From Chloroflexota bacterium (GTDB lineage: Bacteria; Chloroflexota; Limnocylindria; Limnocylindrales; CSP1-4), in assembly GCA_013695255.1 (NCBI GenBank), contig JACDAV010000405.1:1-7571 (forward strand): 7,571 nucleotides of DNA, written 5' to 3'. How positions within the stretch are numbered: the first letter of the stretch is position 1; the number at the start of each line of letters is the position of its first letter. Made by a program: the position numbers and the translations under genes. Of this stretch, positions 1 through 4,374 are shown one piece after another. The notes under the pieces were generated by a model. It had not been told where the DNA came from, searched no databases, and saw only the letters and a program-made list of their open reading frames with translations.

Positions 1-247
1 CCTCGATCCGGGCCTGGATCATCAGCTGGTGCTCGTCCTCCCGGAACCCGGCCAGGTTCAGCATGAGCGCCTCGTCGCGCCAGCTCAGGACGTCGTTCGG
101 GGTGGCGTCCACCTGGTCCGCCAGGTATTGCCGGCGGGTGGTCGTCTCGGAGACCTCGAGCAACAGGCCGGTGGTGAAGATGCCCTGGCGCTCGAGACGG
201 TTGAGGTGGACGGGCTCGATCCGGGTCAGCTCGGTGATCGGCGGCAT
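1..247 (-). CDS. DUF4332 domain protein, N-terminal part (cut by window edge)
   Basis: The reading frame runs from an ATG at 247 leftward off the window, giving 82 codons with no stop. The protein opens MPPITELTRIEPVHLNRLER and continues with LSWRDEALMLNLAGF. This matches the pattern of DUF4332: a first helix-hairpin-helix-like segment in which a 'ligand' helix meets 'G-I-x-T-T-x-x-L-L', then a W-x-x-x-A-x-L-M-x-L-x-G segment. Proteins of this family resemble the HhH repeats of nucleic-acid-binding proteins, but no function is established for stand-alone members. The start is chosen because it is the first ATG of the frame, has GGAGG at 260-264 (12 nt away, slightly long), and no ATG or GTG lies in frame just upstream. 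It reads in the same direction as the 350-706 gene, with a 102-bp gap and its own promoter-like box. The family assignment is from memory of the pattern; the C-terminus is not visible. Confidence 0.75.
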   Translation of the reverse strand, partial: MPPITELTRIEPVHLNRLERQGIFTTGLLLEVSETTTRRQYLADQVDATPNDVLSWRDEALMLNLAGFREDEHQLMIQARIE

Positions 248-259
248 GATCGGGTTCGT

Positions 260-286
260 CCTCCGGGTGGCGACCGGGTCATTATC
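260..286 (-). promoter_or_regulatory. Candidate promoter -10 box and Shine-Dalgarno for the DUF4332 gene
   Basis: On the minus strand, GATAAT lies at 286-281, one mismatch from TATAAT and a conspicuous A/T island in very G/C-rich DNA. GGAGG follows at 264-260, 12 nt before the ATG at 247. Transcription would begin near 274, giving a leader of about 27 nt. No good -35 element is seen at the expected distance. This would let the DUF4332 gene be transcribed separately from the upstream 350-706 gene, although read-through is also possible because no terminator with a T-run is visible between them. Confidence 0.4.
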
Positions 287-349
287 GCGGCTCCCGGGCG
301 GGGCGCCGAGTTTGTCGCGCGCAGCCGCTGCGATCACCGGCAGATCCGG

Positions 350-706
350 CTACTCAAGCGGGCGCTCCTCGAGCGGGACGTCCCAGTGCCCCTCGAGCAG
401 CTCGAACCGCCGCTGCTCCTCGGCCCGATGGCGCTCGCGGTCCGGGAAGAGTCGCTCGGCGATCTCCTTCTCCGAGTGCTCCTCCATGGCGGCCCAGTCG
501 CGGTAGGTGATCGTGACCAGGAGGTCCCAGTCGGCGCGCCCGTCGCCGTGGAAGCGAGGGACGTGCCGCTTCACCTCGAGGATTCGCCCGCCCTCCACCT
601 GCTCGCGGAGGATCGGCCAATGGTTGCGCTCGAAGAGCCGCACGAACTCGTCGTGGGCGCCCCAGCGGGTCCGATAGAAGTAGAGGACGGTGACCGGTCC
701 GGGCAT
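350..706 (-). CDS. Hypothetical protein, probable ferredoxin-like (dimeric alpha/beta barrel) fold
   Basis: The protein is 118 aa. Predicted order of elements: strand VTVLYFYRT (5-13), helix around 18-34 with FVRLFERNHWPIL, strand RILEVKRHVP (41-50), strand WDLLVTITYRD (60-70), amphipathic helix around 72-87, then a charged C-terminus with HWDVPLEE. This beta-alpha-beta-beta-alpha-beta order and the length fit the dimeric alpha/beta barrel group (monooxygenase-like, EthD/NIPSNAP-like small proteins). No metal- or haem-binding signature decides a function, so it is left unnamed. The ATG at 706 is supported by GGAGG at 717-713 with a 6-nt spacer. The gene is divergent from the lipoprotein gene, 73 bp away, and shares strand with the DUF4332 gene. 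The existence of the gene is well supported; the function is unknown. Confidence 0.8.
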   Translation of the reverse strand: MPGPVTVLYFYRTRWGAHDEFVRLFERNHWPILREQVEGGRILEVKRHVPRFHGDGRADWDLLVTITYRDWAAMEEHSEKEIAERLFPDRERHRAEEQRRFELLEGHWDVPLEERPLE

Positions 707-763
707 GGGCGACCTCCACGAGGCGGTGGGCAGCTGGTCGGCGGTACCGCGACCGTTGCCGGG

Positions 764-779
764 AGGCTACCATTCGGCG
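764..779 (+). promoter_or_regulatory. Leaderless-type -10 box for the lipoprotein gene, overlapping a minus-strand box
   Basis: TACCAT (TANNNT) at 768-773 is followed by only 6 nt before the GTG start at 780, which places the transcription start at or next to the start codon. There is no Shine-Dalgarno. On the opposite strand TAGCCT (769-764) is also of TANNNT form and could serve the 350-706 gene with a leader of about 50 nt, so the two divergent promoters may overlap. No clear -35 element is seen for either. The inference rests on position and on recurrence at other genes of the window. Confidence 0.45.
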
Positions 780-1592
780 GTGACCGCCCGGCCAATCGTC
801 GGTGTCGCGTTCCTGCTGGCGACCGCGGTGGCCGCCTGCGGCGGCTCGGCGAGCGCCAGTCCGACCCCGGTCGTCACGACGAGTCCAGGCGCCACGATTC
901 CCTCCACAGCACCGAGCCCGACGCTCAACGCCTCGCCCGCCGCGTCCCGCAGCGCCATGCCGTCGGCGGCGGCGACACTCGCGCCGAGCTCGCCGGCCTC
1001 AGCGTTCCCGAGCGTCTCCCCGACGGCGCCCTCGGCCGCGCCGTCCGCCCCGTCCAGCAGCGCCGCTCCAGCGCCGACGCCACCCACCGCCGATGCCTTC
1101 TGGAGCGCGGCCACGTTCGGGGTGGAGCGCGCAGGGCGGCTGCGAATCCAGGTGGTCGGCCCATCGCCCGGCGAGCTGCGCTACCAGCCGGACCGATCCG
1201 CGACCGTGATCGACGGCGCCATCGTCTTCGTGTGTCTCGATGGTGGCGCGTATGACGGCCAGTCCGGGTTCGAACAGATCCCCGGCGCGTGGTCGTGCGG
1301 GACCGAGGCACTCGTCCGCGGCTTCCGGCAGATGGGCCAGCCGCTCGACGCATGGAGCCCTGAGCTCGAGTCGGACGAGGGCATCGAGGAGTCGGTGGCG
1401 GTCGCCGAGGACGGCACCTGGCGCTGGGAATACGGGGCGTCCAGTCCATTCGTCGGCGGCGAGGTCCGGGCGTCGCTCGTCCTCGATCCCGCCAGCGGCC
1501 AGATCCGCTCGGCCTCGCGGACGGACCCGACCGGCTCGACGACCTATACGATCAGCTACTCGGAGCCGTTCCCGCCGATCGTCCTGCCGTAG
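780..1592 (+). CDS. Lipoprotein with Ser/Pro/Ala-rich linker, unknown C-terminal domain
   Basis: With a GTG start at 780 the product is 270 aa. Residues 1-20 are a lipoprotein signal peptide: a basic residue at R4, a hydrophobic core (VGVAFLLATAV) and the lipobox V-A-A-C, with C20 the predicted lipidated residue. Residues 21-103 are almost entirely S, P, A and T, a flexible spacer between membrane and domain. The folded part (about 104-270) has two cysteines, C152 (VFVCLDGG) and C173 (AWSCGTE), likely to form a disulfide outside the cytoplasm. It ends in beta-rich sequence (ASLVLDPASGQIRSAS, then TTYTISY) finishing FPPIVLP. That end resembles LppX/LolA-like lipoproteins, but the resemblance is weak and I do not assign the family. 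An in-frame ATG at 690 would add 30 residues ahead of the signal peptide and overlap the divergent gene, so GTG 780 is preferred. The last 41 bp overlap the convergent decarboxylase gene. Confidence 0.8.
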   Translation: MTARPIVGVAFLLATAVAACGGSASASPTPVVTTSPGATIPSTAPSPTLNASPAASRSAMPSAAATLAPSSPASAFPSVSPTAPSAAPSAPSSSAAPAPTPPTADAFWSAATFGVERAGRLRIQVVGPSPGELRYQPDRSATVIDGAIVFVCLDGGAYDGQSGFEQIPGAWSCGTEALVRGFRQMGQPLDAWSPELESDEGIEESVAVAEDGTWRWEYGASSPFVGGEVRASLVLDPASGQIRSASRTDPTGSTTYTISYSEPFPPIVLP

Positions 1593-3201
1593 ACCGCGCG
1601 GTTGGCGAAGGCGCGACGGAGGCGGCTGGCGCGGGCGCGAGAATGCCGGCTGGCGCGGCCTCGAGCGTGCCGGCCTCACGGCGGAGCAGCTCCCACGCCC
1701 GGCTGACATGTCGCGGCTCGGTTCGCAGGCTGCCGATCGCCACCCGGATCGCGAACCGGCCGTTCAGCCGCGTGTGGGACAGGAAGACCTCGCCCGTTCG
1801 GTTCACGGCATCCATGAGGGCCGCGTTGAGCTCGTCGATCCCGTCCGGATCGTCCGCCAGGCGGGCCGGGGCGTACCGGAAGCAGATCGTCGAGAACGGC
1901 ACGGGGGCAAGCCGTTCCCAGTCCGGCTCGGCATCGACCCAGGCGGCGAACGCCTGGGCGAGCTCGAGGTGCCGCTCGAGCCGCCGGCGCAGCCCCGCGA
2001 GGCCGAACCAGCGGAGCTGGATCCACAGTTTCAGGGCGCGGAACCGGCGTCCCAGCTGCGGCGTGTACTCGTTGAAGTCCCGCACGGGAGCATCGCGGTC
2101 GAGCGTCCGCAGGTACTCCGGAACGAGGCTGAAGGCATCACGGAGGCGGTCCATCCGGCGGGTCAACAGGAGCGACGCGTCGAGCGGCGTGAACAGCCAC
2201 TTGTGCGGGTTCACGACGATCGAGTCGGCTCGCTCCCAGCCGGCGAATGGCGCTCGGCGGTCGGGGATGATCGCGACGGCGCCCGCATAAGCCGTGTCGA
2301 CGTGCAGCCACAGTCCCTCGCGTTCCGCGATCTCGGCCATCGCCGCGACCGGGTCGACCGACGTCGAGGACGTCGTTCCGAGCGTGGCCACGATCGCGAT
2401 CGGCTGGTGCCCGGCAACGCGATCCCGGGCGATGGCCGCCTCCAGGTCCTCGACGCGCAGCTCGAAGCGTTCGTTGACCGGCACCCGGACGAGCGCCTCA
2501 CGCCCGAGCCCGAGCGTCATGCATGCCTTCTCGATCGAGCTGTGCGCCTCCGCCGAGGCGTAGACCCGCGGCCGGCCGATGTCGTCGCGCACGGCGAGGC
2601 CCCGGGCGGCGGCGTCGAGACCGGCCGCCTCGCGGGCGGCGCCCAGGGCGATGAGCGACGACGTCGACGCGGTGTCCGTCAGCAGCCCGTCGAAGCTGTC
2701 TGGCAGCCCGAGCGCCTGGCGCAGCCAGCCCACGACCACCATCTCGAGCTCCGTCGCGACCGGCGAGGTGCGCCACAGCATCGCGTTGGAGCCGATCCCG
2801 GCGGTCAGCATCTCGCCCAGGATCCCGGGCCCGGAGGCGGTGGTGGCGAAGTAGGCCATGAACCCGGGATGCTGCCAGTGGGTCACGTTCGGTTCCACGA
2901 GTCGCGCATAGTCGTCGAGGATCGCGCCGATCGCCTCAGGCTCTTCCGGGGCGCTGGCGGCGAACAGCGGACCGAGCGATCCCGGCTCCACCGCGGGCAG
3001 GACGGCGTACCGCTCGACCGAGGCGAGATAGTCGGCCAGCCGGTCGACCACGAGGTGGCCCGCCGCGCGGAATGCCTCGGGATCCATGTCGGCCAGGCCG
3101 TCGATCTGCTCGGGATCGGGGAGCCGCCGGCCGGCGGCCGGGGAAGTGGCGGCGCCGAGGGCGCGTGGCTGACCCGGTTCAGCGGGGCGGGGATCAGTCA
3201 C
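1552..3201 (-). CDS. PLP-dependent aromatic-L-amino-acid decarboxylase (group II)
   Basis: This 549-aa protein would remove the carboxyl group of an aromatic amino acid (tryptophan, tyrosine, phenylalanine or DOPA class), releasing CO2 and an aryl-ethylamine in the cytoplasm. Family marks in order: THWQHPGFMAYFATTASGPG (107-126), SPVATELE (146-153), TASTSSLIAL (177-186), the His of AEAHSSIEKA (H220, stacks on PLP), LHVDTAYAG (D302, pairs with the PLP ring nitrogen), NPHKWL (K334, Schiff-base lysine), PEYLRT with Y363 in the mobile-loop position, and LGRRFRALKLW (383-393). Tyr at 363 corresponds to Tyr332 of the animal enzyme and favours decarboxylation over the aldehyde-synthase reaction of Phe variants. 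The family core spans about 39-512. Residues 1-38 are a Pro/Ala-rich extension and 515-549 an Ala/Pro/Ser-rich tail. GTG 3201 is chosen for its leaderless-type promoter; ATG at 3252 (17 residues longer) and ATG at 3087 (M39) are alternatives without Shine-Dalgarno. The exact substrate cannot be read from the sequence. Confidence 0.93.
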   Translation of the reverse strand: MTDPRPAEPGQPRALGAATSPAAGRRLPDPEQIDGLADMDPEAFRAAGHLVVDRLADYLASVERYAVLPAVEPGSLGPLFAASAPEEPEAIGAILDDYARLVEPNVTHWQHPGFMAYFATTASGPGILGEMLTAGIGSNAMLWRTSPVATELEMVVVGWLRQALGLPDSFDGLLTDTASTSSLIALGAAREAAGLDAAARGLAVRDDIGRPRVYASAEAHSSIEKACMTLGLGREALVRVPVNERFELRVEDLEAAIARDRVAGHQPIAIVATLGTTSSTSVDPVAAMAEIAEREGLWLHVDTAYAGAVAIIPDRRAPFAGWERADSIVVNPHKWLFTPLDASLLLTRRMDRLRDAFSLVPEYLRTLDRDAPVRDFNEYTPQLGRRFRALKLWIQLRWFGLAGLRRRLERHLELAQAFAAWVDAEPDWERLAPVPFSTICFRYAPARLADDPDGIDELNAALMDAVNRTGEVFLSHTRLNGRFAIRVAIGSLRTEPRHVSRAWELLRREAGTLEAAPAGILAPAPAASVAPSPTARSTAGRSAGTAPSS

Positions 3202-3214
3202 GCACGGGAGTGTA
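3202..3214 (-). promoter_or_regulatory. Leaderless-type -10 box for the decarboxylase gene
   Basis: On the minus strand TACACT (3214-3209) fits TANNNT and is followed by 7 nt before GTG at 3201. No Shine-Dalgarno precedes the GTG. The box decides the start codon in favour of 3201 over the upstream ATG at 3252. No recognisable -35 element is seen. The whole divergent space to the next gene is only 57 bp, so both promoters lie within it. Confidence 0.5.
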
Positions 3215-3246
3215 CGCGCAGCCTCCCGGCGGCCGGACGCGGCTGG

Positions 3247-3258
3247 CATCATCGCGCC
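3247..3258 (+). promoter_or_regulatory. Weak leaderless-type -10 box for the 3259 gene
   Basis: CATCAT at 3247-3252 lies 6 nt before the ATG at 3259, the same geometry as the other large genes of the window. It matches the -10 consensus except that the first T is replaced by C. There is no Shine-Dalgarno. On the minus strand the same bases read ATGATG, the alternative start of the decarboxylase. The evidence is mainly positional. Confidence 0.3.
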
Positions 3259-4017
3259 ATGGCGAAGCCCGACGAGCAGGCCCTCAGACGCCTTGGCGGT
3301 GGCCGGTGGCAGACCAGGGACGAGCGGTTCACGATCGAGCCCCAGTCGGGCACGTGGGTGGTCATCGACGGCGAGGCGACCGACGAACTGGGCCTGCCCC
3401 TCGTGCGCGGCCCGTTCGGCTCCCTGACGGCGGCGAAGGAGGCGATCGCCGAGGCGCGCACGGGCGCTCCGGCAACATCGCCGTTGGCCGACGCGCTGGC
3501 CGCAGCGCAAGCGCGGGCAGAACCGGCGCAGCCGGCGCAACCGGCCACACTGGGGCGAAAGCGGCGGTCCGCTGACAAGCCGACGCGACCGGAGCCGCCG
3601 CCGAAGCGCGGACCGGAGCCGCCGCCGAAGCGCGAACCGGAGGCCGCACCGGAGGCGGAGCCTGCGGACCAGTCCCCGGACGAGCCGGAACCTGATCGAG
3701 AGCCGGGATGGCTCGGCGCGCTCGGTCGTCGCGACCGTCGGCGCGCCGACGCGCTGCTGGAGCGGCTCGCCAGGGCCGGCGTGGACGACGCGGCAGAGGT
3801 GGCCCGGCAGGAGATCGTCGAGGAGCAACCCGCCCTCGCCCGGCTCGCGATCCGCCGCCGCCTCACCGCGGCCGTGGCGGAGGCGAAGTCCCCGGCCGAC
3901 GCCGCCGAGCGGGCGTCCCGGATCCTCGCTGCCGGCGACGACGAGGCGCTGGAGGTGGCCTGGCGTCTCGTGGATGCAGACGGTCGCGAAATCGGGGCGC
4001 TCCAGCCGCCCGACTAA
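3259..4017 (+). CDS. Unrecognised two-domain protein with Pro/Glu/Lys-rich linker
   Basis: The product is 252 aa and I cannot name it. Residues 7-67 form a compact N-terminal unit: RWQTRDERFTIE, then SGTWVVIDGEATDELGLPL, VRGPFGSL and a helix TAAKEAIAEAR. The W-x-V-x-D strand pair and the ELGLPLVRGPF turn look like a real conserved module. Residues 68-150 are a low-complexity linker rich in A, P, E, K and R, containing an 8-residue repeat (PEPPPKR-type, 110-125). Residues 151-240 are strongly helical and charged (RRDRRRADALLERLARAG, then EEQPALARLAIRRRL), with helices that could pack as a bundle. No signal peptide or membrane segment is visible, so it is probably cytoplasmic. It is divergent from the decarboxylase gene (57 bp) and converges on the transporter gene. 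The ATG at 3259 is the only sensible start; the frame continues open upstream across the decarboxylase antisense, but that part has no protein-like character. Confidence 0.75.
   Translation: MAKPDEQALRRLGGGRWQTRDERFTIEPQSGTWVVIDGEATDELGLPLVRGPFGSLTAAKEAIAEARTGAPATSPLADALAAAQARAEPAQPAQPATLGRKRRSADKPTRPEPPPKRGPEPPPKREPEAAPEAEPADQSPDEPEPDREPGWLGALGRRDRRRADALLERLARAGVDDAAEVARQEIVEEQPALARLAIRRRLTAAVAEAKSPADAAERASRILAAGDDEALEVAWRLVDADGREIGALQPPD
3587..3642 (+). repeat. 24-bp perfect tandem repeat in the linker of the 3259 gene
   Basis: Two identical 24-bp units lie at 3587-3610 and 3611-3634, followed by a partial unit (3635-3642, accggag core with one change). Each unit equals eight codons, so the repeat keeps the frame and encodes tandem PEPPPKR blocks, then a decayed PEAAPEA block. 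The unit is itself G/C-rich and prone to slippage. Copy number probably varies between relatives without breaking the protein. Confidence 0.85.
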
Positions 4018-4055
4018 CGGATGAAGCGGTCGTCCGATCGCGGCCTGGCGCCTCC

Positions 4056-4073
4056 CCGGCGGGTTGACGCCGG
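4056..4073. repeat. Inverted repeat, possible terminator hairpin 1
   Basis: CCGGCG (4056-4061), loop GGTTGA, CGCCGG (4068-4073): a perfect 6-bp G/C stem 39 nt after the stop of the 3259 gene. Its position suits a terminator for that gene, but no U-tract follows. Confidence 0.35.
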
Positions 4074-4126
4074 CCCGGACCAGGTGCCTCGCCGGAATAC
4101 GGGCGTGCCGCTCCGTCACCGGCTTC

Positions 4127-4145
4127 ATGACCACCACGTGGTCAT
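4127..4145. repeat. Perfect 8-bp inverted repeat, possible bidirectional terminator or operator
   Basis: ATGACCAC (4127-4134), spacer CAC, GTGGTCAT (4138-4145). It is a compact perfect dyad, less G/C-rich than its surroundings, between two convergent stop codons. A bidirectional terminator is the simplest reading. A protein-binding site is possible, because part of it (TGACCACCA, 4128-4136) recurs in reverse complement at 4272-4280. Confidence 0.45.
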
Positions 4146-4193
4146 TTCGGGGGCATGACGCGACTCTACGGGTCCGAAGCCATCTGCCGCGGC

Positions 4194-4216
4194 GACACCC
4201 GACGCACGCGGGTGTC
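4194..4216. repeat. 8-bp inverted repeat with 7-nt loop
   Basis: GACACCCG (4194-4201) pairs with CGGGTGTC (4209-4216) around the 7-nt loop ACGCACG. The stem-loop could form in RNA from either strand. It lies 158 nt past the transporter stop on the minus strand, so it is a candidate terminator or 3'-end structure. No U-tract follows on either strand. Confidence 0.4.
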
Positions 4217-4248
4217 CGGGACCGGCCTGTCTGGGCGCCCTTGGCGAC

Positions 4249-4262
4249 CCGGTGGCCACCGG
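4249..4262. repeat. 14-bp perfect palindrome
   Basis: CCGGTGGCCACCGG is identical to its reverse complement with no spacer. A spacerless palindrome is poor as an RNA hairpin and fits a dimeric DNA-binding site or a chance event in G/C-rich DNA. It is 113 nt from the transporter stop codon and far from any promoter, which weakens the operator idea. Confidence 0.4.
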
Positions 4263-4374
4263 ATGCTCACCTGGTGGTCACGTCCTGGGTTTAGCGCGGC
4301 CCTGGCGATTGACCCGCGATCGACGCGCGATCACGCCCCGGGAGGTGGCTTGAAACCGGGATCTGCGGCACCGC

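Larger units (their letters stand above)
4018..4374. other. 357-bp non-coding spacer between convergent genes, rich in dyads
   Basis: This stretch lies between the stop of the 3259 gene and the stop of the transporter gene, which face each other. Short open frames cross it but none has a start signal, a recognisable domain or protein-like composition. It holds four inverted repeats, listed separately, and no T-run following any of them. Transcription terminators for both neighbours are expected here. I see no tRNA, riboswitch or known small RNA. Confidence 0.6.

Noticed and set aside
320..345. Terminator between the 118-aa and DUF4332 genes (CGCAG-CCG-CTGCG)
   Set aside because: A short stem with no T-run on the minus strand; easily a chance event in this base composition.
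29..1255. 408-codon plus-strand ORF over the left end
   Set aside because: It is antisense to the DUF4332 and 118-aa genes and then runs out of frame through the lipoprotein gene; composition is not protein-like.
1240..3258. Plus-strand frame open from 1240 through the whole decarboxylase antisense into the 3259 gene (925 codons in total)
   Set aside because: It is antisense to a protein with clear family motifs and its translation is Arg/Gly/Pro-rich with no domain. The real gene in that frame begins at ATG 3259.
3202..4137. Minus-strand extension of the decarboxylase frame upstream to 4137
   Set aside because: The extension is antisense to the 3259 gene, is Arg/Leu-rich low complexity, and the enzyme family needs no such N-terminal part. 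A leaderless promoter precedes GTG 3201.
4056..4262. CRISPR-like or mobile-element ends
   Set aside because: The dyads differ from each other in sequence, there are no repeated units with spacers, no transposase and no target-site duplication.
4064..4294. 76-codon plus ORF in the spacer between convergent genes
   Set aside because: No Shine-Dalgarno or promoter, odd composition and four dyads crossing it. More likely non-coding.
4340..4370. tRNA-like T-loop (GGCTTGAAACC)
   Set aside because: No acceptor or anticodon stem can be built around it.
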